Of a stretch of DNA of 64,000 bases, positions 38,607 through 50,440 are shown piece by piece. The number at the start of each line of letters is the position of its first letter. Within the stretch, counting starts at the first letter, position 1. The translations under genes were made by a program, and so were the position numbers. The notes under the pieces are model-generated. The model saw only the letters and a program-made list of their open reading frames with translations. It was not told where the DNA came from and searched no databases. The stretch spans positions 4,922,005 through 4,986,004 of the forward strand of contig JAJKFH010003504.1 of assembly GCA_023333565.1 (NCBI GenBank). Direction: 5' to 3'. The DNA comes from Puffinus mauretanicus (lineage: Eukaryota; Chordata; Aves; Procellariiformes; Procellariidae).

Positions 38607-39668
38607 ATGGCGGGCACTCGTCTGAGGGCAAAGGTTGCAGGTCCAGCTGGGGTGTCAGCACCATCTACCCCAGCAGTGGCCGATGCCTCCACCCAGACGG
38701 AGCTGCTGAAGGGAGAGGCTGCAGGAGGTGTCTAGACCTTTCTCCTGGGGCAGGGACAGGTGGCAGACCTGCCTGCAAAAAGTGTGCCCATGGGGAGGAC
38801 CTCCTGCTGCAGGTGGCTGAGCTGCAGGAGGAGGTGAGAAGGCTGTGTAACATCAGGGAGTTAGATAGCTGGTTTCAAGCGCAGCCTGCAGTGGACCCAC
38901 AGCCAACGCTAAACAGCCAAAAAATCCCCCACCGGCACACGCAGAAGGGAGGGGGGCCAATAATGCAGAAGAATGAACGGTTGCAACGGCAAGGACCAGC
39001 AGGAGGAAGAGACTTCCCCCGAAGCCTGAGGTGCCGCTGCAGAACCGCTTCACCGCTCTGCAGGCTGAAGAGGAAAGACCTGTCACACCAGGAGAGACGC
39101 TGGAGGTGGGTAAGGCCACCCGATCTAACCCCCGTATAGCACCAGCACAAGTAAGAAAAGGCGACGGGTGATAGTAGTAGGCGACTCTCTTCTGAGAGGT
39201 GCAGAGGCACCCATTTGCCGACCGGACGCACTCTCTGGAGAGGTGTGCTGCTTACCAGGGGCTCGTATCAGGGATGTCACCGAGAGGCTACCAAGCCTTG
39301 TACAGTCCACTGACTATTTTCCGCTGCTGCTGTTTCACGTGGCCACCAGTGATACAGCCAGGAGCAGTCTGAGGAGTATCAAGGATTACAGAGCCCTCGG
39401 AGCAGCGGTAAGGGACTCTGGAGCACAGGTAGTTTTTTCATCAATCTTCCCAGTCAAAGGGAAGGGGTTTGAAAGGGTCAGTCGAATCTGGCGAATCAAC
39501 AAATGGTTACGGGACTGGTGCCACAGCCAGGAGTTCAGCTACTTAGACCATGGGACTTGCTTTGAGAAACTTGGTCTACTGGGGGCTGATGGGGTCCCTC
39601 TGTCAGAGAAAGGGAAGAGCATCTTCAGCCATAGGCTTGCCAAGCTGGCGAAGAGGGCTTTAAACTAA
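38607..39668 (+). pseudogene. CR1 ORF1 pseudogene with SGNH-esterase-like domain
   Basis: The N-terminal part starts at ATG 38607 (MAGTRLRAKVAG) and runs 42 codons to an in-frame TAG (38733-38735). The frame then shifts at least twice. A middle segment (KCAHGEDLLLQVAELQEEV, near 38784-38840) looks helical or coiled-coil. The C-terminal part, open at 39168-39668, is the esterase-like domain known in CR1 ORF1. The nucleophile block VVGDSLLRG is kept (GDS at 39180-39188). The third block reads HVATSD (39336-39353), where SGNH enzymes have Gly-x-Asn-Asp. The last block reads DGVPLSEKGKSIF (from 39588), with Pro (39597-39599) where the catalytic His of Asp-x-x-His is expected. The domain would therefore be catalytically dead even if translated. 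In the family ORF1 binds nucleic acid and carries this esterase fold; its exact role in retrotransposition is unsettled. Confidence 0.85.
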
Positions 39669-39829
39669 AGCTGCCAGGGGAGGGGAACCTCAATCCATCC
39701 CACTCCTACCAGTTTGATGCCAGTGCCAGCAATAGATGCCCAGAGCCTGGAGAAGGATCACAGATCAGCAGGAGAGTGCCTGAAGAGCAGCACAAAGGAA
39801 CTCCAGCCAGTAAGACAGCTTCATCGGGG

Positions 39830-42545
39830 GCCCAACTTAAATGCCTCTATGCAAACCCACGTAGCATGGGGAATAAACAAGAGGAGCAGGGCTATGATCT
39901 TATTGGCATCACGGAGACGTGGTAGGATGGCTCCTATGACTGGAGTGTTGGGATGGAGGGATACAGGCTCTTTAGGAAGGACAGGCAGGGGAGACGAGGA
40001 GGGGGTGTCACCCTCTATGTCAATGACCAGCTGGAGTGCATGGAGCTCCGCCTGGGGATGGATGAGGAGCTGACCGAGAACTTATGGGTCAGGATTAAAG
40101 GGAGGGCAGGGACAGGTGGCATTATAGCGGGGGTCTGCTACAGGCCACCCAACCAGGAAGACTGAGCAGATGAGGCCCTCTATAGACAGATAGGAGCAGC
40201 CTCACGTTCACAAGCCCTGGTCCTCATATCTGTTGGAGGGACAACACCGATATCTGTTGGAGGGACAACATGGCAGGCATAAGCAATCCGGGAGGTTCCT
40301 GGAATGCGTCAATGATAACTTCCTTCTCCAAGTGACAGAGGAATCAATGAAGAGAGGGGCTATGCTGGACCTTGTTCTCACCAACAAGGAGGGGCTGGTG
40401 CGGAATGTGAAGCTCAAAGGCAGCCTTGGCTGCAGTGATCATGAAATAGTGGAGTTCAAGATCCTTGGGGCACCGAGGAGGACGCACAGCAAGCTCACTA
40501 CCCTGGACTTCAGGAGAGCAGACTTTGGCCTCTTCAGGGATCTGCTTGGTAGAGTGCCATGGGATAAAGCCATGGAGGGAAGAGGGCCCCGAGAAAGCTG
40601 GTTAATATTCAAGCATCATCTTCACCAAGTTTAGGAGCGATGCATCCCAACAAAGAGAAAGTCAGGCAAAAATGCCAGGAGGCCTGCATGGGTGAACAAG
40701 GGGCTCCTGAACAAACTCAAACACAAAACAGAGGGTGGAAGCAATGACAGGTACCCTGGGAGGAATACAGAGAAATTGTCTGAGCAGCCAGGGATCAGGT
40801 TAGGAAAGCTAAAGCCCTGACGAAATTAAATCTGGCCAGGGACATCAAGGGCAAGAAGAAAAGCTTCCATAGATACGTCGGTGATAAAAGGAAGACTAGG
40901 GAAAATGTGGGCCCTCTCTGGAAGGAAATGGGAGACCTGGTTACCTGGGATATGGAGAAGGCTGAGGTACTCAATGACTTTTTTGCCTCGGTCTTCACTG
41001 GCAAGTGCTCAAGCCTCACCGCCCAAGTCACAGAAGGCAAAGGCAGGGACTGGGAGAATGAAGAGCTACCCCCTGTAGGAGAAGATCAGGTTCAAGACCA
41101 TCTAAGGAATCTGAAGGTGCACAAGTCCATGGGACCTGATGAGATGCATCCTCGGGTCCTGAGGGAACAAGCGAATGAAGTTTCTAAGGCACTATCCATC
41201 ATATTTGAGAAGTCGTGGCAGTCTGGTGAAGTTCCCACTGACTGGAAAAGGGGATACATACCCCCCATTTTTAAAAAGGGAAAAAAAGGAAGACCTGGGG
41301 AACTACAGGCCACTCAGTCTCACCTCTGGCAATCCTGGCAAGATCATGGAGCAGATCCTCCTGGAAACTATGCTAAGGCACATGGAAAATAAGGAGGTGA
41401 TTGGTGACAGCCAACATGGCTTCACTAGGGGGAAGTTGTGCCTGACAAATTCAGTGGCCTTCTACAACAAGGGTTATAGCGTTGGTGGATAAGGGAAGAA
41501 CAACAGACATCATCTACCTGGACTTGTGCAAAGTATTTGACACTGTCCCGCACAACATCCCTGTCTCTAAATTGGAGAGACATGGATGGACCACTCAGTG
41601 GATAAGGAACTGGCTGGATGGTTGCACTCAAAGAGTTGCCATCAACGGTTCGATGTCCAAGCGGAGACCAGTGACGAGTGGCATCCCTCAGGGGACCGGT
41701 GCTGTTTAATATCTTTGTCGATGACATGGACAGTTGGATTGAATGCACCCTCAGCAAGTTTGCCAATGACATCAAGTTGTGTGGTGTGGCCGACACACTG
41801 GAGAGAAGGGATGCCATCCAGAGGGACCTTGACAGTCGTGAGAGGTAGGCCCATGCGAACCTCATGAGGTTCAACAAGGCCAAGGGCAAGCTCCTGCACA
41901 TGGGTTGGGGCAACCCCAAGCACAAATACAGGCTGGGGGGAGAATGGATTGAGAGCAGCCCTGAGGAAAAGATCTTGGGGGTGTTGGTTGATGAGAAGCT
42001 CAACATAACCCAGTAATGTGAGCTTGCAACCCAGAAAGCCAACTGTATCCTGGGTTGCATAAAAAGAAGAACGACCAGCAAGAGGTCAAGAGAGGTGATT
42101 CTCCCCCTCTACTCCGCTCTCGTGAGACCCCACCTGGAGTACGGTGTTCAGCACTGGGGCCCCCAACATAAGAAAGATATGGACCTGTTGGAGCGAGTCC
42201 AGAGGAGGGCCAAGAAGATGATCAGAGGGCTGGAGCACCTCTCCTGTGAAGACACACTGAGAGAGTTGGGGTTGTTCAGCTTGGAGAAGAGAAGGCTCCA
42301 GGGAGACCTTATAGCAGCCTTCAGTATCTGAAGGGGGCCTACAAGAAAGCTGGAGAGGGACTTTTTACAAGGACATGTAGTAATGGGGTAATGGCTTTAA
42401 ATTGAAAAAGGGTAGATTTAGATTAAATAGAAGGAAGAAATTCTTCTCTGTGAAGGTGGTGAGGCACTGGAACAGGTTTTCCAGAGAAGTTGTGGATGCC
42501 CCATTCCCTGGAAGTGTTCAAGGCCAGGTTGGGAACCTGGTCTAG
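39830..42545 (+). pseudogene. CR1 ORF2 pseudogene (APE-type endonuclease + reverse transcriptase)
   Basis: Domain order is normal. The endonuclease spans about 39838-40445: ANPRSMGNKQ, then ITETW with a TAG directly after the Trp (39923-39925), a TGA at 40163-40165, and SDHEIVEF near its end (SDH at 40434-40442). The expected GDFN-type motif is missing, replaced by a 24-bp tandem duplication (40227-40270). A linker follows (LTTLDFRRADFGLFRDLLGR from about 40496), then reverse transcriptase: [34 protein letters not shown] (motif A Asp kept) and SGIPQG, followed by a short deletion and frameshift near 41695. The catalytic block reads FAND (41759-41770), with Asn for the first Asp of the FADD-type pair. 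The C-terminal blocks [14 protein letters not shown] and [13 protein letters not shown] remain. Several frameshifts split the frame, so no functional product is possible. Confidence 0.9.
40227..40270 (+). repeat. 24-bp tandem duplication inside the CR1 endonuclease region
   Basis: TATCTGTTGGAGGGACAACA occurs at 40227-40246 and again at 40251-40270 (period 24). The upstream copy sits where the CR1 endonuclease normally codes for its Gly-Asp-Phe-Asn motif. Confidence 0.9.
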
Positions 42546-42649
42546 TGGAAGGTGCCCCTGCCCATGCCAGGGGGGTTGGAACTAGATGATCTTTAAGGTC
42601 CCTTCCAACCTAAACCATTTTATGATTCTATGATTCTATGATCAAACTA

Positions 42650-42967
42650 TTATTGCTGATCTCCCTGGTATCCAATGACAGGACACGTGGGAATGGTTCA
42701 AAGCTGTACCAGCGGAGATTTAGACTGGACATTAGGAAGCCTTTCTTTACCGAGAGGGTGGTCAAACACTGGAACAGGCTTCCTAGAAAGGTGGTCAATG
42801 CCCCAAGCCTGTCAGTGTTTCAGAGGCATTTGGACAACCCCTTTGACAACATGCTTTAACTTTTGGTCAGCCCTGAATTGGTCAGGCAGGTGGACTAGAT
42901 GATCGTTGTAGGTCCCTTCCAACTAAATATTCTATTCTGTTCTGTTCTGTTCTGTTCTATTCTATTT
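42650..42967 (+). mobile_element. 5'-truncated CR1 LINE, TTCTG/TTCTA-tailed subfamily
   Basis: This begins near GATCTCCCTGGTATCC, in ORF2, and continues through AGATTTAGACTGGACATTAG, CACTGGAACAGGCTTCCTAG and GTTTCAGAGGCATTTGGACA to the ORF2 stop at about 42859. The 3' UTR block GGACTAGATGATCGTTG / GGTCCCTTCCAACT follows, and the copy ends in a TTCTATTCTGTTCTG microsatellite tail (42929-42967). The last 60 or so codons are open. It abuts the end of the 4.2-kb CR1 but belongs to a different subfamily, the one seen on the minus strand at 17413-17750. Confidence 0.92.
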
Positions 42968-45947
42968 TTGAATGGTGCTAAATTATTCTATAAGAATATA
43001 TCAATAGGCAGTCAACATCCCATATGTTCTGGATAACATTTCAGAAACATGGTTTATCAGTGCTGGAACACAACTAACGTATAATGAAATTCCCCAGACT
43101 TCATTTTATAGGATATGGACAGGCCTAAATATTATCTAGCTGTCAAAGTTTTCCTTTAGAAATAATTTCTTACTTCTTATGTTGCGCACAGAAGAGGAAA
43201 TTTTGTCAGCAAACAGGTATTGTTGGAGCCTGGGACACTTGTTCCATTAAATGATGAGCAAAACTAGTCCAAAGCACTTAAATCTACTCGGAAAATCAAG
43301 GAGCAAGAGGAACAATCAAGAAAGTCATATAACTATTCAAAATTATCTTTCACTCACTGGGGATTCTGATTCTGTCATGTATGATGAAGTACTACTTAAT
43401 CATGTAATTTTGTTATCCATAACTCATGAAAATTACTTATCATTACTTATAATTCTACTAAAGTGTATATTTTTCTCCTTAGGACTACAAGTTTTTCTTC
43501 AGACATATTTTAAATATTTGGGAAAACAAGTATTAATGAGTAATGAAAAAGATATAACTAATGTCATAATCTGAAAAAATGAAGAAACCGTTTTAAGACA
43601 AGAATTGACAGGTCCTTTATTTGAAATTACATATGGCAGCTCCAAGAACCAGCATTCTCCTGTGCATTCTCAGCATCTCACTTTCCTCTCTTACATGTCC
43701 TATGTGGCTCTTCCCACGTTGGGAGTTCCAACCACTTTATTTTGCTGATCTTACTTTTGCTCAGGTTACTAACAACATCCTACACAGTATCTTTATTCTC
43801 AGAAATGTTTTAATGCATTTCTATCCTACCTTACAGGTTTCCAGTTTCCCTTAGTGACTGCATGCCTTTGCCACTTCTGTGGTTTGTTCATGCTCCAACG
43901 TTCTTGCTCTTTTTCCCTATTTTCTGTATAATATCTCCCCGGTTGTATTTTGCCCTTTCCTGTTCCTTCAGTTGGCATCTATAGTGAACTTTCTGTGTCT
44001 TCTTCTTAGGTCCTAATCTATTTAATTGCATTTAGCTGGCACAATTCCAAAGCTGAACTCAGTATTCCTGTTCCTAACTCCTGTCTTTTACTTTACCCAT
44101 TTTAATTCAGCTCTCACAGAAGCCAGAAATATTATCTGTAAACAAAGCATTTCAGCATGCAACCCACTTTGCACTGCCTAAAGACACTTCTTCCAAAACA
44201 GGGGAGACTATCTGGCCAATTGGCAGTCATACTTTACATCCCTGAACACAATGCCCTCTCATACTGAAGAAGGAAAATTTAAAAACCAAACTCCACATCC
44301 AAATAAGCAATCAAGTGAGTTTGATTCTGCGTTGTCTTCTTCCCTCTCTTGTGAGCTTCTCATTCAATTCCAGCTCTCCATCATCTTTAATACACAAGAT
44401 TTTTAGAAAAAACCAATTTTGTCAGTGAGTGGATTTTCTCACCCTGATTACTGATAACATCTCATCTTCCTTCACATCACCCTTCCGAACTCTTCAGACT
44501 CAGCAGCCTGTTGGACACTGGTACCTACGCTACAAAGCCAAAAGTCATCCAATTCAGCCTGTTACATGAAATAATGCCTTCAATTCAGAGACATTTAAAA
44601 CAACTGTAGTAAGTGGTCTCTAAAATTCCTGGTAAAGTCAGAATATGACCCCAGAAATTGAGCTAATTGATTGAAAAGGATTATTAAACCTGTGTTTTTG
44701 AGGGGGATAGGTGTTTTAATTAGGGCCAATGAACTGTCAGAATGGGGAGTTTCATTAGCAGGAATGGAAGGAGGAGGGATGAGCTGGGTGAACAAACTAC
44801 AGCCAGGCATCTGCAAGGCATCTTCATGGTCTGTCTTCTGAGACACTGAATCTAATAGAAAATTGTTGGGCCTTCAACATTATGACTAAAGCAGAAAAGA
44901 TAAATGACTATGGAACTATTGCCCTCATTAACTCTGTTGCAACCCAGAATCAACAACACTATATTTTCTTTTCAACAGTGCTGTATTTTCTTGCTTTTAA
45001 CCTGTCTCAAAAAACAAACAAACAAACAAACAAAAGACAGAATTGACAATTCATTAATTTTGCCATAATCAAGATAACATTTTTCTTCATTAAATTATGG
45101 GCTTGAATATCCCTACACTCTTCAACAGAGGAAGAAGCTCCTTCATTCTGTTGACAGCATCAGGGTCTGAAGTTACTTCGGTATGCCATAGTTAAAAAAT
45201 AGGAAACTTTTACTATGTGGCCTAACTGGCCAAATTTATGTGAGGATAATGAAAAGAAGGAAGGTGTCAGGGGAGTAAAAGAAACTTTTAAGAGCTGTGT
45301 GGGAATGCCACTAGCAAGCACAAGATAATGGAGAACTTGCTGAAAGCTGGGATGGAAAATATTAAACAACCCTCCACCTGGGAAAAGGGAGGGGAATACA
45401 ATGTTGCCAGTTTTTGCAAGTTGCTCTTAAATTACAAATATACTGACATAAAGGCAAGGCTCTTTGTGAGAGGTCTTGGCAAAGAGACAATCCTGAGGCA
45501 AACGCAGCTAGGGCAGTTAAAACTGAGTTAGGTTTTAACCATGTATTCCAGATCTCATATTTCCCTCTTTCTTGATGTCTTATAACTTCTCTTATACATA
45601 CAAATGACATGAGCTTTTTTCTTGGAATTCTTCACCTCCTGCTTCCAGAAGATTTTTCCTTGCATGAGATATAATCACCCTTAGCAGTAATGGGGGAAAA
45701 AAAAAAGAAAAAAAAATCTGCATCTGAGAAGAAGCCAGGTAGAGCTGTGATTAAAGCTTGACATTTTTACCTAGTATGCAAGATTAGATTTTCCATTTTT
45801 ATACATTCCCGCAAGAACAACTTGTACAGATTTATACGAGTTGGCATCATTCTGTCAGTCCTCGGTGTGGCAAATGATTCTGGAGACTGGACCTGAATTT
45901 CCTCTAGCAATAAAATACTTGAATACACATAAGCCAAACCTATGACT
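42968..45947. other. AT-rich unique DNA, no gene seen
   Basis: Holds an (AAAC)n microsatellite (45009-45036). The open frames at 43251-43574, 43621-43854 and 44595-44846 (minus) lack splice signals or family resemblance. Confidence 0.5.
45009..45036 (+). repeat. (AAAC)n microsatellite
   Basis: About six AAAC units. It can be length-variable. Confidence 0.9.
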
Positions 45948-46790
45948 ATTTTTTCCCTGGGATCTGCTTGGAAGAATCCCATGGGATACAGACCTGGATA
46001 GAACAAGTCCAGCAGAGCGGGTTATTTTTCAAAGATCATCTCCCCCGGTCTCAAGAATGACCTATCCCAATAAGAGGAAGTTAAGAAAGAGTAGCAGGAG
46101 GCCTGCATGGGTGAAAAAGGAGCTCGCAACAAAACTCAGATATAAAAAAGAAGCATAGAAGAGGTGAAAGCAGGGACAGGGGACCTGGGAGAAATATGGA
46201 GACACTGTCGAGTACTCAGGGAGGGGGTTAGGAAAGCCAAAGGCCATTCAGAGCTAAATCTGGCAAGGGACATGAAAGGCAACAAGAAAGGTTTCTACGG
46301 GTACTTCAGCAGCAAAAGGTAGACGAGGGAAAATGTGGGCCCGCTGTTGAATGGGACAGGGGACCTGGTGATACAGGACATGGTGATGGCCGAGTTACTC
46401 AATGTCTTTTTCACCTCGCTCTTCGCTGTTAAGACTGGCCTTCAGGAATCCTAGGTCCCTGAGAATAATGGGAAGGTCTGGAGCAAGGAAGACACCCTCA
46501 GTGGAGGAGGAGAGCCAGAGTCTTCTCGATAGTTCTCACTGACAGGACAAGAGGCATGGGCACAAACTGAAATACAGGAAACTCCCCTTAAACATAAGAA
46601 AGATTTTTTACTGTGAGGGTTGTCAAACACTGGCACAGGTTGCCCAGAGAGGTTGTGGAGTCTCCATCCTTGGAGATATTAAAAACCTGCCTGGACACAG
46701 TCCTCAGCAACCTGCTTTAAGCACAGAGTTGGACTAGATGATCTCCAGGGGTCCCTTCCAACCTCATCCATACTGTTATTCTGTGATTTC
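45948..46790 (+). mobile_element. CR1 LINE with the reverse-transcriptase core deleted
   Basis: The left part (to about 46520) matches ORF2 from just after the endonuclease through the linker and the N-terminal part of reverse transcriptase: GGAAGAATCCCATGGGATA, AGGAGGCCTGCATGGGTGAA, AATCTGGCAAGGGACATGAA, GGGAAAATGTGGGCCCGCTG and GAGTTACTCAATGTCTTTTTC. It then jumps to the ORF2 C-terminus and 3' UTR (AGGACAAGAGGCATGGGCAC, CAGGTTGCCCAGAGAGGTTG, GGACTAGATGATCTCCAG, GGTCCCTTCCAACCTCA), ending near TATTCTGTGATTTC. All catalytic reverse-transcriptase motifs are missing. There are many stops and frameshifts. The subfamily differs from both copies at 38.5-43 kb. Confidence 0.88.
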
Positions 46791-49700
46791 TTTTTTTTAT
46801 TCTTTCCTTCATGCACTCACCTTGTTCAAAGTAAAAAGAATGAAATTACAACAGCAGTATCTTAGAACTTTCTGAACTAATTTTTTTCTCTTTCTCTCTC
46901 AGTTTTAGCATTTCATTATCCATTTAGCTTTAATGTACACTAATGTACCCTTGTTAACCTTCTCTCTGTAAATTGAGAGAAACAGCATTTTTATATATGT
47001 AGAGTATGGTAGAAGAAATCTTTAATCTAAGATGTATACTCACAGTATAGGCAAATCCCAATCCATATGTATCCTTTAGATAAAGATATACCTTATGACC
47101 TAAGGAATAATGTGTCCTAGGCACCGCCATAGCAGAACTCCTGAAAGTAATCTAGGAGGGTTTGCAACACTTGTTGAAGGCAGTTCTTTTCAGTACAAGC
47201 TTTGATTAAGGAAAGTAGCTACACACTTTAACTTAGTGCTTTTCTGAAGAGAAATCCTTGAAAGTGATAATGAAAAGAAATAAAAGAATATCCAGAGGGA
47301 CCACCATATTATATCCCAAGCACCACCATAGCAGTCACATTTAAAATGCTTTAAATAGTTTGAAAATACTTTCTGCTATTATGGAAATTTTCACAGATGC
47401 ATATTTAAGGACAAGAAGGACTCCTAGGAGAATTTTATGTGGCCGCCTACAAAATTTGGGTCATAGACACCCATCCTATAATTCCTAAAACTTCATACTT
47501 CTGTAGCTTCAGCAAGAAAATACTCTTTAGAAAAAAATCTAGCCTTTATTTCCACTAAGTATAACCATGAAAAACAGTAGAACCATTAAAAGCTTTCATA
47601 AAGTTAAATGTTTAAGTGTATTTGACTGTGACTTTTCTTTTGATTTGACCTTGACTAAATTGAAAGCACATAGAAAAATTTATAGTGAATGCTAGATGTG
47701 AGCTATACTAATATCTGGCTAACTGCCTCTGCTGTGAAAGCTCTTTCTATTTTAGTAAAATTTTATGCACAAAAGCATTTTCCAGAAACTGATGTAGTAT
47801 GTTCAATACATTTTTATACTCAAGCTTAATTACAAAAGCTTTTTCATACTAACAAATATTGTCCCAAGCAGAGACTATATTTAATAAATATGCTTATTAT
47901 TTTCCTTAATGAAAGCAATGTTTAAAAATTGTAGGTAATCCCATTACACTGTACTTCAATTATACAGCCCAGCTCTCATACCCTCCTGCTGATAGAAGAC
48001 TACCTCATCTTATTTTCCAATTATATACATTAAGTCCTTCCAAAACCACCTTCATTATTACACACAGCATGTTTAGCTCTAGCAGAGAAAAAGCTGTAAT
48101 TGGGAAAGAGCAAAAAGCATTTTCAAGCCTAAGATAATCACAAGAAAAGTTAATTATGTCAATTAAAATAATCTTTTCTCCACTCAACAAATATGAGCTA
48201 TTTGTACAGAGAAACACAGCAGGACAGGTTCTGATCCTTGATAAACCATGGTATTTCTACTCAAGTAATTCTTACCAGCAGATTTGTGATAGAGCCTAAT
48301 TTTGACTTTAAATTAGCTCGTAATAGAAGAATGGCCAAAAAGGACTATTGGATGAACCCAGGGGAATCCTCTAGAACAAAAACCATAATGCTTCACATAC
48401 ACACCCAAAATGAAACCTAAGTATTTAAATTCTTGGATTAAACTTCTAATTCCTAAAAGCAGAAAATGACTACTGGCACAAGAAGACTACTGACAGAAAA
48501 TGTTCTGGAAAAATATCAAATTAAAAATGGTAGATCCAAGAAGTAAAATCTGCATGGTTACTACCAATTGTTCCTGGTGAAGAATTTCGTCTCAACATCA
48601 GGAGGTAACCAGATGAAGCTGTGAAGAGTTGACTTTAATTACAGTTACTACCTCGAGTCAGAGCTTTAAGTGTTGAAGATACTGCCACATACAGAAAACC
48701 AGAGCTGTTCACCCCAAACAGCATTAGAGAAGGCATAAAACAAGAGGCTTACAGATCCTATAACTGTACAAGTCCAACCTTCAGGCCTTCAGGTTGTAGA
48801 AGGAAGAGAAAGATGTGAGACATGTCTCTTTATTAGCTGTTTCTGATAGTTAATTTTCCTTCCTCTGCACGCTGACCTTACTTTGACATTAAACTTGATC
48901 AGCCCCAGTCACTTCACCACTTTTTAGAACGTGCAAAGTTCTCAATAGCCTGCTCATCCCCATATTTTTACAGCATCTAATTGTGACAGAACAGCTATTC
49001 ACAACCTTAATTTTGCTGTGTTGAGCTTTTTCCATCCCACCTCACAACAACTTATTTAGACCATTCTACTTTCGAACATTTCCTAACATATTTGTTGTTG
49101 TTGTTCTATGGGCACCAGAAATAGAAGTAATATTCTATGGAGTATTACAATATTTCTACAATGTCATCATAAACTTGCTTTAAGCCAGGTAGTTTAGGTA
49201 GTTTTTTGCTTATGCCAAATTCATATTTGTTTACCTTACAAATTCCTAGCAATTTGCTGTATAAAATTTGTACTGATAATTTGTGATATGACAGGAGAAG
49301 TCAAGTGCAAGTACACTGCAGTTTAGAAAGCATTTTCAGTTTTCATAGGGAAACGCTTCTTCTCCTCTCCTGTTCCAACCTCTTAATTTCTTTTACCCTG
49401 ATTTGTTTTTTCCTTATCATTTGGTGACTTTGTCAGAGAATTGGGATCACTGCCAAAGATGTTTACCTCAATTTTGTTTCCTGTCCTAAATTAGATTCTT
49501 CCTAAATACTAAATTAGATTATTAATCAGTTAAAATCTAAATCTTCATTATTAATTTAGTAGAAACAATACAGCAGCTTGTAAAACATTTATGCAGAAGT
49601 AAACAGAGAACCACTTTGCAAAGATCACGACATGCTTAATTTACTATACAACTAAATATTTAATTACAAATGGTAGCAAAGCTGAAGATGCTCTGTTGAA

Positions 49701-50416
49701 ATTAAACAATCTTTTAAACGATAAAAGTCTTAACTGTATTGTGGGCAGCAATGGTAAATTTCTAAAACAAGTGATAGGAAACATGCTCTCTTTTGTGGGG
49801 TTTGCCCTTACCAGTTAAGTGAAGAATCATGTACTTGACTATCCAGTTTGCTATTTACTGATAGGTCTGTTCTCCGCAGTACTTTCAACAGAAATAATTT
49901 TAAAATGGCATTTGAAATCAATTGAAAACACAATGCACTTCATATGCCAGTTAAAATAAATAGAATTTGGAGGAAAAAAACATTATATTCTTTACAGCAG
50001 GTTATTTTTTGCATTTGCAATGTAATAGTCTTGATTCAATGCTTTCCTTGCTAACAGTACCACCTCTAATTAGAAAAATGGTATTCTAACTTTCTTGTGC
50101 ACAACTACACAATTCTTTGTTTCAGATTCAGTTTTCAAAACTTTCCAGGTACAATTTTTTAAATGTATTTGAATTTATACATCCAGATTTATATTAAAAA
50201 TTTTGGCTCATGAAGAGTTTAGGAAATTGCACACAAACCTTTTGTAAAGCCATCTCAACATGCATATATCCTTCCCAACAGTGAACCTGAACAGAAAATG
50301 ATGATATGCAGCATATCTATTTAAGGTGAGCTTTCAAAACAGATACTCTAAGGTCAAATGTAGCTGAATGTTTCAGAAGTAGTTAAATGTATAGCAAGAT
50401 GGACAATGAGGAGTTC

Positions 50417-50440
50417 TCTTTTTCTTTTTTTTTTTTTCTT
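50417..50440 (+). repeat. T-rich tract
   Basis: T-run interrupted by single C. Simple repeat. Confidence 0.8.

Larger units (their letters stand above)
38470..42645 (+). mobile_element. Nearly full-length CR1 LINE, inactive
   Basis: About 4.2 kb, GC-richer than its AT-rich flanks, with the whole CR1 layout: a GC-rich 5' region, ORF1 (start ATG 38607, stop 39666-39668), ORF2 with endonuclease and reverse transcriptase (about 39830-42545), a 3' UTR with GGTCCCTTCCAACC, and a tail of ATTCTATG repeats (42622-42645). Most CR1 copies are short 3' fragments, so one that includes ORF1 is notable. Both ORFs are broken by stops and frameshifts, and key catalytic residues are changed (see the ORF entries). 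The 5' boundary is judged from the composition change and is uncertain by some tens of bases. A second CR1 of another subfamily follows directly in the same orientation. Confidence 0.93.

Noticed and set aside
41425..42081. 218-codon minus-strand open frame
   Set aside because: It is antisense to CR1 ORF2 coding sequence and is a shadow of that frame.
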